Below are positions 43,289-52,851 of a stretch of 64,000 nucleotides of DNA, in pieces. Below the pieces are notes generated by a model. That model had not been told where the DNA came from, did not search any database, and was given only the letters and a program-made list of their open reading frames with translations. Both the position numbers and the translations under genes were made by a program. This DNA comes from Duganella levis (GTDB taxonomy: Bacteria > Pseudomonadota > Gammaproteobacteria > Burkholderiales > Burkholderiaceae_D). The stretch spans positions 1 through 64,000 of the forward strand of contig NZ_WWCT01000024.1 of assembly GCF_009857605.1 (NCBI RefSeq), given 5' to 3'. Position 1 is the stretch's first letter; each line of letters begins with the position of its first letter.

Positions 43289-43894
43289 ATGAAAGTTGTT
43301 GCATTCAAACGCGAATTGCAAGGTTCCGGAGCGAGCCGCCGCCTGCGCAATTCGGGCCAAACCCCTGGCATCATCTACGGTGGCACCGAAGCCCCGATCG
43401 CTATCTCGCTGGACCACAACGCGCTGTACCACGCGCTGAAAAAAGAAGTGTTCCACTCGTCGATCCTGGACCTGGAAATCGACGGCAAAGCACAGAAAGT
43501 GCTGCTGCGCGACTTCCAGATGCACGCGTTCAAACAACTGGTTCTGCACGCTGACTTCCAGCGCGTTGATTCCAGCAAAAAAATCCACGTGAAAGTGGCT
43601 CTGCACTTCGCTAACGCTGACGTATCGCCAGCAGTGAAACTGCACGGCGCGACCATCAGCCACGTTGCTAACGAGCTGGACATCGAATGCCTGCCAGGCG
43701 ACCTGCCAGAATTCATCACCGTTGACCTGTCGAACGTGGACGTTGGCCACTCGGTTCACGTTGCTGACCTGACCCTGCCAAAAGGCGTGACCGCTGTCAC
43801 CCACGGTAACAACCTGACCATCGCTACCGCATCGGTACCAGCTGGCCACGTTGCTGCTGAAGCTGCTGCTACCACCGAAGAAGCCAAGAAGTAA
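43289..43894 (+). CDS. rplY: 50S ribosomal protein L25 (Ctc form)
   Basis: 201 residues from the ATG at 43289, which has TTGGAG upstream. The N-terminal half is the 5S-rRNA-binding L25 domain (MKVVAFKRELQGSGASRRLR, TPGIIYGG). The C-terminal beta domain (TIDLSNVDVGHSVHVADLTLP region) makes it the longer Ctc/TL5 form. The last residues are Ala/Glu/Lys-rich. Codon use is more biased than in its neighbours, as expected for a ribosomal protein. Flanked by strong terminators on both sides. Confidence 0.96.
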   Translation: MKVVAFKRELQGSGASRRLRNSGQTPGIIYGGTEAPIAISLDHNALYHALKKEVFHSSILDLEIDGKAQKVLLRDFQMHAFKQLVLHADFQRVDSSKKIHVKVALHFANADVSPAVKLHGATISHVANELDIECLPGDLPEFITVDLSNVDVGHSVHVADLTLPKGVTAVTHGNNLTIATASVPAGHVAAEAAATTEEAKK

Positions 43895-43912
43895 TTCTTA
43901 GTTCCTTCAGAG

Positions 43913-43939
43913 AAAACCCGCCGCTGGCGGGTTTTTTTT
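43913..43939 (+). terminator. Rho-independent terminator after rplY
   Basis: AAAACCCGCC pairs with GGCGGGTTTT around a 3-base loop, with eight Ts in a row. Confidence 0.95.
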
Positions 43940-43975
43940 CGTCATAATCACATATCAACATTACCTGACTGCGTC

Positions 43976-44557
43976 ATGCCCATCCGTCTCATCGTTGGCC
44001 TCGGCAACCCCGGCCCTGAATACGAACAAACCCGCCACAACGCCGGCTTCTGGCTGGTGGACAATCTCGCCAACGACAGCGGCGCGCGCCTGCAGCGCGA
44101 GAGCAAGTACAACGCGATGTATGCCAAAGCGGTCATCGCGGGCCAGGAAGTCTATCTGCTGGAGCCACTGACCTATATGAACCGCTCCGGCCAGTCGGTC
44201 GGCGCGCTGTGCCGCTTCTTCAAGATCAATGCCGACGAAGTGCTGGTGGTCCACGACGAGCTGGACCTGATGCCCGGCATCGCCCGCCTTAAGAAGGGCG
44301 GCTCGGCCGGCGGCCACAACGGCCTGAAAGACATCACGGCCGCACTCGGCACGCAGGATTACTGGCGGTTGCGCCTGGGCATCGGCCACCCGCGCACGCT
44401 GAATCTGGCGCAGCAGGTGGCAGACTTCGTGCTGCACCGCCCGCGCCGCGAAGACCAGGAACTGATCGAACGCGCCATCGACAAATCGCTGCTGGTGATG
44501 CCGCAGATCGTCAAAGGTGAATTCCCCAACGCCACCATGAAGTTGCACACCGACTAA
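43976..44557 (+). CDS. pth: Peptidyl-tRNA hydrolase
   Basis: 193 residues. Frees tRNA from peptidyl-tRNA dropped by ribosomes. The opening GLGNPGPEYEQTRHNAGF has the catalytic His, and YMNRSGQSV, DELDLMPG and KGGSAGGHNGLKDI are all family marks. In many proteobacteria ychF is next; here it is 9.3 kb away. Confidence 0.97.
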   Translation: MPIRLIVGLGNPGPEYEQTRHNAGFWLVDNLANDSGARLQRESKYNAMYAKAVIAGQEVYLLEPLTYMNRSGQSVGALCRFFKINADEVLVVHDELDLMPGIARLKKGGSAGGHNGLKDITAALGTQDYWRLRLGIGHPRTLNLAQQVADFVLHRPRREDQELIERAIDKSLLVMPQIVKGEFPNATMKLHTD

Positions 44558-44566
44558 AAGGAACCG

Positions 44567-45844
44567 ATGAAACTCTTACCGATCGTTGCACTACTGGCCG
44601 CTGCGGCCGCGCAAGTCCAAGCTCAAACCCAGGATGCCGGCACCCTGATCAACGGCATGTATCCGCAACTGGATGCGATTTACAAGGACTTGCACGCGCA
44701 TCCGGAAATCGCCTTCCATGAAGAGCGCACTGCCGCCAAGCTGGCCGCCGAAATGCGCAAGATCGGTTTTGAGGTCACGGAAAAAGTCGGCAAGACCGGC
44801 GTAGTGGCGATCTACAAGAACGGCCCCGGCCCGATGGTGCTGGTGCGTACCGAGCTGGATGGCTTGCCGATGGATGAGAAATCCGGCCTGCCGTATGCCA
44901 GCACCAACGGCGCGGCCCACAGTTGCGGTCACGACGTCCACATGACGGCCTGGCTGGCCACGGCGCGCACGCTGGTGGCGCTCAAGTCGCAGTGGAAGGG
45001 CACGCTGATGTTCATCGGCCAGCCGGCCGAGGAAACCGTGGCCGGCGCCAAGGCCATGCTGGATGACGGCCTGTTCAAGCGCTTCGGCAAACCGGACTAC
45101 GCGTTCGCGCTGCACAGCTGGCCGCTGGCCTACGGCACCATCGGCTACAACAGCGGCGCGGTGTCGTCCAACTCGGATGCAATCGAGATCACCTTCAAGG
45201 GCCGCGGCGGTCACGGCTCGGCGCCGGACAAGGCGCTCGATCCGATCACCATCGCCGCCCGTTTCGTGGTCGATGTGCAGACCGTCATCAGCCGCGAAAA
45301 AGATCCGAAGGAATTCGGCGTGGTCACCATCGGCGCCATCAACGGCGGCACGGTCGGCAACATCATTCCGGATACGGTGAAAGTGCGCGGCACCATCCGC
45401 AGCTACAGCCCGGCGGTGCGCGAGAAAATCCTGGCCGGTGTGCGCCGCGTCGCCAACGCCTCGTCCGCCATGGCCGATGCGCCGGCGCCGGATGTGCAAC
45501 TGATCCCCGGCGGCATCGCCATCGAGAACGACGACGCGCTGGTAACGCGCACCGAAGGCGTGCTGAAGAAAGCCTTCGGCGACGCCAACGTCTCGCGCAT
45601 GCCGGCCATGACGGCCAGCGAGGATTTCTCGCAGTACGTCAACCAGGGTGTGCCGAGCATGTTCTTCTTCACCGGCGTGTACGATCCGAAAGTCGTGGCT
45701 GAAGCCGAGCACGGCGGCAAGCCGGTCGCCTTCAACCACTCGCCGTACTACGCGCCGGTGCCGGAGCCGTCGATCAAGACGGCTGCCCAGGCTATGACGC
45801 TGGCGGTGTTGAACGTGATGAGCGCACCAGCCGCCAAACCATAA
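44567..45844 (+). CDS. M20-family metal-dependent amidohydrolase, exported
   Basis: 425 residues with a signal peptide (MKLLPIVALLAAAAAQVQAQ). The M20D/AmhX-type peptidase fold shows the metal site HSCGHDVHMTAWL, the catalytic GQPAEETVAGA and the dimerisation domain beginning FKGRGGHGSAPDKALDP. Such enzymes cut N-acyl or N-aminoacyl amides; the substrate is not known. Location periplasmic or outer. It follows pth by 9 bp and may ride on its transcript. Its last 53 bases overlap the 3' end of the convergent DUF3999 gene. Confidence 0.9.
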   Translation: MKLLPIVALLAAAAAQVQAQTQDAGTLINGMYPQLDAIYKDLHAHPEIAFHEERTAAKLAAEMRKIGFEVTEKVGKTGVVAIYKNGPGPMVLVRTELDGLPMDEKSGLPYASTNGAAHSCGHDVHMTAWLATARTLVALKSQWKGTLMFIGQPAEETVAGAKAMLDDGLFKRFGKPDYAFALHSWPLAYGTIGYNSGAVSSNSDAIEITFKGRGGHGSAPDKALDPITIAARFVVDVQTVISREKDPKEFGVVTIGAINGGTVGNIIPDTVKVRGTIRSYSPAVREKILAGVRRVANASSAMADAPAPDVQLIPGGIAIENDDALVTRTEGVLKKAFGDANVSRMPAMTASEDFSQYVNQGVPSMFFFTGVYDPKVVAEAEHGGKPVAFNHSPYYAPVPEPSIKTAAQAMTLAVLNVMSAPAAKP

Positions 45845-47204
45845 AGCCCAGCACGCCCACGCCCAGCAGCAGCACGCCCCACAGCACGATCAGGCGGCGC
45901 TGGGCGGCGGTGGCCGCTTCCAGTGCGCTGCTGGCGTCCTGCACGCCGCTGCCTTGCTGCTGCACGGCCGGGCCGGCGCTGACTTGTTCCAATTTCTGAA
46001 CTTCCGCATCCGAGAAACCGGGCGCGACTTGTGACAGGTCGCGCGCCACCGGCGTAGCGCTCGCGCGTCCGACCGCCAGCGTGTACGGTCCGTTGCCGCT
46101 GGCGAGGAATACCAGCGTGGCCGGCTGCCAGTTCAGGCGCAGCGCCGGCTTGAGCGGCGACGGTACGCTGGTGCGCAGCACCCATTGCGTGGCGTGCACC
46201 GGCGGCACGTCGACGTCCCCCGAGCTGCGCACCTGGTCGCCTTGCAGGATGCGGTAGAAGGTGGAGCTGACCAGCGGATCGAAACGCCAGGTGGCGCCTT
46301 GTCCCGCCTGGCGCGCCGGCAGTTCGCGGTAGACACCCAGCGTGCCGGCCAGCACCGCATTGTTGTCGCTGAACTGCAAGCCGGCCTTGAGCGGCGCGAT
46401 GGCGGGCGGCGTGGCGTACAGCAGATCCTGCGGCTGCTTGCCGGCGGTCGGCTGGATCAGCAATTGCTCGGCTGGCAGCGCGGTGCTGGTCTGCGTCGGC
46501 TGCTCGGCGGTGATGCTGGCGAACTGCAACGGCGTGCCGCTGCGCCAGCTCAGGCGCGCGTAGCGGAAGCTGCGGGCGTTGAACGCCAGGCGGTCGTTGG
46601 ACAGCGTCTGCGCGTCCTTGTTCACCAGCCAGTTTAATTCGGCCGCGCCGACGGTGTCCCATTGCTTCATATCGTTGCTGGTTTCCAGCCAGACCTGGGC
46701 GCTGTATTCCTGCGTGCCGGCTGGCAGCGTGAAGCGCAGCGCATCGACGGGCGTGTTGGCCGCGTCCTTGCCCAGGTCCAGCACCAGCGCGGCCAGTTGT
46801 GGCACGGTGGTCGTGGCGGCGCCTACTTCCGGCTTCAGCTTGACCGAGACCAGCCGGCCATCGGTGGTGGTGCTGACGTCCAGGTCCAGCCGCGAGGCCG
46901 GACCGGCCGCACTGGTCAGCGGAAAGATTGTCAGCGGCCGGTCGCGGTGGCTGATGCGCGCTTCGGCGCCGGGCGTGCGCAGCGCGAACGGTTGCAGCAT
47001 GCCGCTGGCGTCAAACACGCGCAGGTCGTCCAGCATTGGCGAACGCGCGTGCAGGTAGACGTCTTTCGGCAGGCGCAGTTGCAGCACGCCTTGTTTGGCG
47101 CTGGTAGTCAGTGGCAGGACGTGGGTGTAGTCCTGCGGTGTGTCGCTGGCAGAGGCGGCGGTCATCAGCGTGCCGGCACAGGCGGCGATCAGGATTTTCT
47201 TCAT
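45792..47204 (-). CDS. DUF3999 family protein
   Basis: 470 residues from the ATG at 47204. Signal peptide (MKKILIAACAGTLMTAASA), a mostly beta periplasmic body, and one C-terminal membrane helix (LIVLWGVLLLGVGVLGFMVW) with a short basic tail. Matches the DUF3999 plan as I know it; function unknown. Its start overlaps the DUF2339 stop as ATGA, so the two are coupled, and the families often occur together. The 3' end overlaps the convergent amidohydrolase by 53 bp, an unusually long coding overlap. Confidence 0.8.
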   Translation of the reverse strand: MKKILIAACAGTLMTAASASDTPQDYTHVLPLTTSAKQGVLQLRLPKDVYLHARSPMLDDLRVFDASGMLQPFALRTPGAEARISHRDRPLTIFPLTSAAGPASRLDLDVSTTTDGRLVSVKLKPEVGAATTTVPQLAALVLDLGKDAANTPVDALRFTLPAGTQEYSAQVWLETSNDMKQWDTVGAAELNWLVNKDAQTLSNDRLAFNARSFRYARLSWRSGTPLQFASITAEQPTQTSTALPAEQLLIQPTAGKQPQDLLYATPPAIAPLKAGLQFSDNNAVLAGTLGVYRELPARQAGQGATWRFDPLVSSTFYRILQGDQVRSSGDVDVPPVHATQWVLRTSVPSPLKPALRLNWQPATLVFLASGNGPYTLAVGRASATPVARDLSQVAPGFSDAEVQKLEQVSAGPAVQQQGSGVQDASSALEAATAAQRRLIVLWGVLLLGVGVLGFMVWRLVRSSRSTPPAS

Positions 47205-50200
47205 GCGGTCTCCGCTTTGGTTTCGGTTTGCGTCGGATAAGGCGCCAGGTAGCCGATGCCGACCATCAGTGCGCCGACGCCGAGGAAGGAGACGATGCGC
47301 TCGACACCGCCGACATTCGACAAGTCCACCAGGAACAGCTTGGCCACCACCAATGCCAGCAGCACCGCGCCGACGATCCAGACGCCGCGCAGGCTGCGGC
47401 GCGCCGCAAAGTGCATCAGCAGCAGCGCGGTGATGCTCCACACCAGCGACAGCATCGCCTGCACAAACTGCGAGGCGAACATGGCGTTGAAATCATACGG
47501 GATGTCCATGTAGTTCGATACCGTGCGCAGCAGCGCCAGGTTGAACCAGCCGTAGGCGATCAAGGCGCCGGCCAGTGCCAGTTGCCATTTTTCCAGGAGC
47601 GGCTTGCGTGGTGTGTCGGCCGCCGGCGCTTGTTGCAGCAGGCGGTAGCAGCTCCAGGCCAGCAGCAGTGCAAAGCAGGTGGTCAGGTCCAGCGGGTTGA
47701 CCAGCGGGATGTAGGGCAGCGGCGCCATGGCGCCGTTCTGCGACAGATTCCATACCGCCACCAGCAGCAACGCCCAGTCGCAGGCCAGCGGTATCAGCCA
47801 GCGTTGATACCAGGCGCTGACCGGCGCGGTTGGCCAGACGTCGCGGCGGCTGCGTTGCATCAGCCAGCCGATGGCGGCCATCATCAGCCAGGCCGGAATG
47901 AAGCGAGCCCAGCTGGCGCTGGTTTCCCATCCAGCTTCGGCCAGCAATTGTGCTTCGGCGCTGTCGGCGCCGTGCAGCCAGCGCGTGATCCAGATCGCGG
48001 CGACCGGCCAGATCATCAGCCACAGGCCGCCGGTGCGCAGGACGTGGAGCAGGCGCAGCGGCGCCGCACCGAGCGGCCAGCCGTTGCGCGGCCATGCGCG
48101 CAGCATCCATTCGCTGGCCAGCCACAGGGCGGCGTAGGCCAGCCACAGCGAGGCGCGCGGCAGGCGCGTGTCGAGATACAACTGCGCCAGCATGCCGGCG
48201 GTGGCGATCGCCAAGCCGATCCAGGTCGGCGTCGCCAGCACGCGCAGCGACTGCCATTGCAGGCGGCGCGCCAGCAGCGTGACCGGAATGGCGCTGGCGG
48301 CCACCAGCATGCCGTAGACGGCCATGGCCATCACATCGGGGCGATACCAACCGGCATCTTCGATCGGCGCGTAGCTTGCTGCGAGCCAGCCGGCCAGATT
48401 GGGCGCGGTCATGATGTACCACCACAGGCCGCCCCACAGCATGGTGATGCGCGACAGTGCGAAGTTGACGGTACCGGGCTTGGCGCCATCATTGCGCATC
48501 AGTGACCAGCTGCTGAACAGCGCGCCAGCGGCGATCAGCAGCGCTCCAAGCACCGGCTTGTCGAACAGGTTGGGCGAGGCGGCGCCCCAGTTCCATTGCA
48601 ATACTGTCAGTGCGGCCAGCATGACGCCGGCCACGCCTTGCGCCGCTAGCGCCAGCGCGCTCGCCAGCCGCCATTGCATCTTTCGGGCGATGAAGTACAG
48701 CACCATGGCTGCCAGCAACGCGCTGATCACCAGCAGGTTGGCCTGCGCCACGCCGTCGGTGCGCAGGAAAATTTCGGTCCAGGCGCCGGCGATCAGCCAT
48801 ACCGAGGCGAAGGCCAGGAATGCCGACGCCAGCAGAGTGAACAGCTTATTGCTACTTTCGTCCTGCGCGCGGAAACGCATCGCCATCAAGAAGGCGGTGA
48901 TGGACAGCAAGATGAAGCCCAGCCACAGGTTGGATTCCAGCGCCTTGGTCGCCGACAGGCCGGTGACGGTGCCGAAGAACGATAGCCACGCGCCGGCTTG
49001 CACCAGCAGGCCGAACATCCACGCCAGTTTCTGTTTCTGACGCAGACCGATCCAGACGATGCCAGCGCCTTCCAGTGCCCACGCGGCGGAAGTCCAGCGA
49101 CCGTCGAGCGCGAATGGAATCGCCAGCGTGCCGAACACTACGCCCAGCGCCAGGAAGGCATCCGATAGCAGCGCCAGCGTTGGACGGCGGCGCAGCACGG
49201 TGGTCAGGCCGATGTAGAACAGGCCCAGCGCCAGCGCCGAGAAGGCGACGCCGAATGGCATGTCCTTCACCAGGCTGAACTGCAAGCCGAAGCCCAGCAT
49301 CGGCGTGCCGAACACCAGCGTGCCGTCGACGTAGCTCTTCAGCTTGACCGCCTGCTGGCGCGCATACGCCAGCGGGATCGAGACGTAGAAGGCGAAGAAC
49401 AGCAGCAGGAACAACTGCACCGACAGGTAATTCTCCGGCGTGTAGCGCAGTACGCCCCATGCGGTGGCGATGGCGAAGGTGAAGAAGAAGCCCAGCAGAT
49501 TGAGCGGCCGCCACGAGCGGTACAGCGCCAGGTACAGCACGCCGGCGTTCAGCAGCGCGTAGTAGCTGAATAAGCCGATGTGGCTGCCGCCGCCGCTGGA
49601 GGCCATGATCGGCGCCGCAAAGCCGCCGACGATGCCGAAGATGGCCAGCCACATCGCGTCTTGCAGCACGGCCAGCAGGCAGGTGAAGACGGTCAGCACC
49701 AGCAACAGCGCGAAGGCCATGCCGCCGGGGATCAGGTGATACAGCCGGAAGGCGCCGAAGGTGACCAGCATCAGCACGCCGAGCGCCGCGCCTTGTACCG
49801 GCAAACTGATGGCGGGACGGCTCAGACGAATGCGCCAGCCCCAGGCCAGCAGCGCGATGTCGGCCAGCACGATCCCGGCCAGACGCAATTCGATCGGCAC
49901 GCTGACGCGGGCGGCGGTGTACTTGAGCAGGAAGCTGACGCCGATGAACAGGATCAGCAAGCCCAGCTTGGCAACCAGATTGCCGCCGAATAGCCAGGCC
50001 TTGGCGGCCAGCAGCCATTTGGGCGGTTGGCTTGGCTGCAGGGCAGGGCGTGATGGTGCAGGGGCGGATGCGTCGGAGCGGGAGCCGGAGCCGGCGGCGC
50101 TCGCGACCGTGTCTGCGTCGGCTTGCGCAGCAGGCAGCGTCGAGGGCGAGGGCGAGGGCGCGGCCGCTTCGAAAGTGGCAGAGTCTGCCACGTCGGCAGG

Positions 50201-50560
50201 TGCTGCAGTTACGGCCGGCTGCGCGGCGCGCAATGGCCTGGTCGGATCGAAAGCGGCGATATCGGCGGCTGTGGGAGGTGGAGCGGCGCGCGGTGGCGCA
50301 ACTGGCTCTGTCGCTGGCGGCGACTTGGCAGCCCAGCTTTGCGCGTAGGACGCGGCAGGCGCCGCTGCGGGCGCAACTGGCGCACTGGCATCCGCCCTCG
50401 CGGTTTGCGGCCGCATTACTGCCGCCACCACCGTCTCCCGCAACTCGGCCAGCTGGCGCTGAAGATCAGCCGCCAGCTTCTTCGCCTGACGCGCCTCGCT
50501 ACGCGCCCGCCAGGCCACACTCAGCGTGAAGACGCCAAAGATAAACAAAAGGAATTCCAT
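47201..50560 (-). CDS. DUF2339 giant polytopic membrane protein
   Basis: 1119 residues from the ATG at 50560, with GGGAG upstream. After an N-terminal helix and a short coiled coil (about 25-50) comes an Ala/Pro/Ser linker of about 150 residues. The rest is a long series of hydrophobic helices, well over twenty (for example LLILFIGVSFLLKY, FGIVGGFAAPIMAS). DUF2339 members are of unknown function. Coupled to the DUF3999 gene downstream. Nothing here shows a catalytic motif; the layout would suit a transporter or envelope assembly scaffold, but this is open. Confidence 0.82.
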   Translation of the reverse strand: MEFLLFIFGVFTLSVAWRARSEARQAKKLAADLQRQLAELRETVVAAVMRPQTARADASAPVAPAAAPAASYAQSWAAKSPPATEPVAPPRAAPPPTAADIAAFDPTRPLRAAQPAVTAAPADVADSATFEAAAPSPSPSTLPAAQADADTVASAAGSGSRSDASAPAPSRPALQPSQPPKWLLAAKAWLFGGNLVAKLGLLILFIGVSFLLKYTAARVSVPIELRLAGIVLADIALLAWGWRIRLSRPAISLPVQGAALGVLMLVTFGAFRLYHLIPGGMAFALLLVLTVFTCLLAVLQDAMWLAIFGIVGGFAAPIMASSGGGSHIGLFSYYALLNAGVLYLALYRSWRPLNLLGFFFTFAIATAWGVLRYTPENYLSVQLFLLLFFAFYVSIPLAYARQQAVKLKSYVDGTLVFGTPMLGFGLQFSLVKDMPFGVAFSALALGLFYIGLTTVLRRRPTLALLSDAFLALGVVFGTLAIPFALDGRWTSAAWALEGAGIVWIGLRQKQKLAWMFGLLVQAGAWLSFFGTVTGLSATKALESNLWLGFILLSITAFLMAMRFRAQDESSNKLFTLLASAFLAFASVWLIAGAWTEIFLRTDGVAQANLLVISALLAAMVLYFIARKMQWRLASALALAAQGVAGVMLAALTVLQWNWGAASPNLFDKPVLGALLIAAGALFSSWSLMRNDGAKPGTVNFALSRITMLWGGLWWYIMTAPNLAGWLAASYAPIEDAGWYRPDVMAMAVYGMLVAASAIPVTLLARRLQWQSLRVLATPTWIGLAIATAGMLAQLYLDTRLPRASLWLAYAALWLASEWMLRAWPRNGWPLGAAPLRLLHVLRTGGLWLMIWPVAAIWITRWLHGADSAEAQLLAEAGWETSASWARFIPAWLMMAAIGWLMQRSRRDVWPTAPVSAWYQRWLIPLACDWALLLVAVWNLSQNGAMAPLPYIPLVNPLDLTTCFALLLAWSCYRLLQQAPAADTPRKPLLEKWQLALAGALIAYGWFNLALLRTVSNYMDIPYDFNAMFASQFVQAMLSLVWSITALLLMHFAARRSLRGVWIVGAVLLALVVAKLFLVDLSNVGGVERIVSFLGVGALMVGIGYLAPYPTQTETKAETA

Positions 50561-50640
50561 CGACAGGCTCCCTCGTGACAATATTGCAATGTAGCATATT
50601 GGCAATATTGTCTCAATCGAACCCGTCAATACGTGCGCGC

Positions 50641-52455
50641 CTATTTTGTGCTGGTAATCCAGCGATCAACACGCTGTTCCAGAATTGGCAGCGGCAGCGT
50701 GCCGTCGCCAATCACCACCTCGTGGAATTTCTGATAGCTGAACTTGTCGCCCAAGGTCTGCTGCGCCCGCGCCCGCAATTCCAGAATCTTCAGCGAACCG
50801 ATTTTGTAGCTCAGCGCCTGTCCCGGCCACACCATGTAACGCTCGATCTGGTTGCGCGCACGCGCTTCTGGCCAGCCCAGCGTCTCGGCCAGATAACTGA
50901 TCGCCTGCTCGCGCGACCAGCCCTTGGCGTGCATGCCGGTATCCACCACCAGCCGCGCGGCGCGCAGCATCTCCGCATTCAGATGGCCGTAGTAGGCCAC
51001 CGGATCGTCGTACAGGCCCAGCTCCTTGCCCAGCGTTTCCGAATACAAGGCCCAGCCTTCGGTATAGGCCGCGCTGTTCTGATTCTCGGTGCTGAACTTG
51101 CGGAAGTCCGGCAGGTCCAACTCCTTCAGCAGCGCCGCGTGCAGATGGTGGCCCGGCACGCCTTCGTGCAGGAACAGGCTGACCATATCGACGCGGCTGT
51201 ACTTCTTTGGATCGTTGACCACCGGCCAGAACACGCCGGGATGCGAACCGTCGGCCGCTGGCGGCGTGTAGTGGTCGGAGGCGGTGGCGCGCGTCAGCTC
51301 GGGCTCCAGATGCAGCTCCAGCTTCGCTTTCGGAATCAGGCTGAAGTAGGTCGGCAGCTTGGCCTGCACTTGCGCGTAGATGGCGCGGTAGGCGTCCAGC
51401 ACCTGCTCGTCGGTGGTGAAGATATTGAACTTGGTCTGTGCGCCTACCCATTGCGGCAACTGCTTCTCCGGGCCTTCATAACCCAGCTTGGGGCCGAGCA
51501 CGGTCAACTGCTGCTGGATGCGCGCCACTTCCTTCAGACCCAGCGCGTGCACCTCGTCCGGCGTCAGCGGCAAGTTGGTGCTGTCCTTGATGTGGGCCGC
51601 GTACCAGGCCGCGCCGTTCGGCAGCGCGCTCCAGCCGGTGCTGTTGCGGCTGGCGGGCAGGTATTCGTTTTGCACGAAGTTGACCAGGCGCGTCAGCGCC
51701 GGCGCGATGCCGTTGTTCACCGCCTTCAGATAGGCGGCGGTGAGTTGCTTTTTATCGGCGTCGGAGAAGCTGGCCGGGAAACGCGTCACCGGCGAATAGT
51801 AGATGCTGGCTTCCGGCGTGGCGGCGCGCAGGTTCTGGAACTGCGGCAGCATGGCGACCGTGATTGCCTTCGGCTGCACCACGCCGCTGCGCATGCCTTC
51901 CTTCATGTTGGCGATGGCCTGGTCTATCCAGCCCGGCAACTGGTTCAGGCGGCTCAGATACGCCTGGTATTGCTTGACCGTCTCCAGCGGCTGCGAACCG
52001 GTGCCGCCGGCGTAGTTGGCCAGCGTGCTGGGCACGTTGTCGAACTGGTTCAGCGGCAGCAGGTGGTCGGGGAAGGATTCCAGCTGCAACGCGTTGTTGA
52101 GCTCGTAGCTCAGCAGATCGTAGGTCAGCTGGTCCTGCGCGCCGAGCTGGTCGCGGTGCACGGCCATCAACTGCTTCTGCATCGCCCGGTACAGCGTGAA
52201 CTGGGCGGCGCGCACCTTGGGCGAAATCGCCAGGCCCAGTTGATCGTCATAGCGGCTGTCGCCGTTGGCGGTGCCGAACAGCAGCGGATCGAACTTGCAG
52301 CGCGCCGTATGGAACGCCGCCGCGATCTTCGCTAACTGCTTCTGCGCCTGGCTGACCTTGGCCACCGCCGCCGTGCTCTTCGCCTGCACCGGCAAGGTAT
52401 ACACGCCCGCCAGCATCAGGCTGGCAAGCAGAACGGAAGTACGCAGACGAGACAT
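50641..52455 (-). CDS. DUF885 family metallopeptidase, exported
   Basis: 604 residues with a signal peptide (to about VQA25). The zinc motif reads LFLHEGVPGHHLHAAL, the HExxxGHH form of the DUF885 family, with a later TEGWALYSE that would give the third ligand. DUF885 members are alpha-helical peptidases with poorly known substrates. Periplasmic by inference. The gene stands 80 bp upstream of the DUF2339 start on the same strand. Confidence 0.88.
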   Translation of the reverse strand: MSRLRTSVLLASLMLAGVYTLPVQAKSTAAVAKVSQAQKQLAKIAAAFHTARCKFDPLLFGTANGDSRYDDQLGLAISPKVRAAQFTLYRAMQKQLMAVHRDQLGAQDQLTYDLLSYELNNALQLESFPDHLLPLNQFDNVPSTLANYAGGTGSQPLETVKQYQAYLSRLNQLPGWIDQAIANMKEGMRSGVVQPKAITVAMLPQFQNLRAATPEASIYYSPVTRFPASFSDADKKQLTAAYLKAVNNGIAPALTRLVNFVQNEYLPASRNSTGWSALPNGAAWYAAHIKDSTNLPLTPDEVHALGLKEVARIQQQLTVLGPKLGYEGPEKQLPQWVGAQTKFNIFTTDEQVLDAYRAIYAQVQAKLPTYFSLIPKAKLELHLEPELTRATASDHYTPPAADGSHPGVFWPVVNDPKKYSRVDMVSLFLHEGVPGHHLHAALLKELDLPDFRKFSTENQNSAAYTEGWALYSETLGKELGLYDDPVAYYGHLNAEMLRAARLVVDTGMHAKGWSREQAISYLAETLGWPEARARNQIERYMVWPGQALSYKIGSLKILELRARAQQTLGDKFSYQKFHEVVIGDGTLPLPILEQRVDRWITSTK

Positions 52456-52602
52456 AGTTTTTCCTGAGATGGGTGATGGCGAAAGAGTCTAGCACCAAAC
52501 AAGCCACCTGCTAAGCAACCGCTGCATCAGTTTGCTTGAGGACGTTGTAATGCGGGCGTATGATGAAATCGATAAGGTCGATTGTCGATGGGGAATTTGG
52601 TA

Positions 52603-52851
52603 ATGAAAACCAATCTACTGATTCGCAACATAGATCCCGACTTGCTCGCTGCGCTCGCCAAGCGGGCCGGGCAGCATGGCCGCAGTGTGGAAGAAGAGCA
52701 TCTGCAGATCCTCAGGCAGGCATTGCAACGTCCGCCAAGACCAGATCCGCAGCACTTCATCGCGCAGGCGCGTGCACTGCGGGCTGCTTTGCCTTCGATA
52801 GTCTTCAACGCTGACGATATCGACGATGCCAAGCGTGCGGGGCAAAAATGA
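52603..52851 (+). CDS. FitA-like ribbon-helix-helix antitoxin
   Basis: 82 residues from the ATG at 52603 (GGGGAA upstream); an ATG at 52588 would add five. The N-terminus LLIRNIDPDLLAALAKRAGQ and the following HGRSVEEEH are the FitA/VapB type RHH domain that binds DNA as a dimer. The C-terminal half would wrap the toxin. Its stop overlaps the toxin ATG (ATGA). Likely represses its own promoter together with the toxin. Confidence 0.85.
   Translation: MKTNLLIRNIDPDLLAALAKRAGQHGRSVEEEHLQILRQALQRPPRPDPQHFIAQARALRAALPSIVFNADDIDDAKRAGQK

Noticed and set aside
45749..46662. A 304-codon minus-strand frame beside the DUF3999 gene
   Set aside because: It runs in another phase of the DUF3999 coding strand; the DUF3999 frame has the signal peptide, the membrane tail and the coupling to DUF2339.
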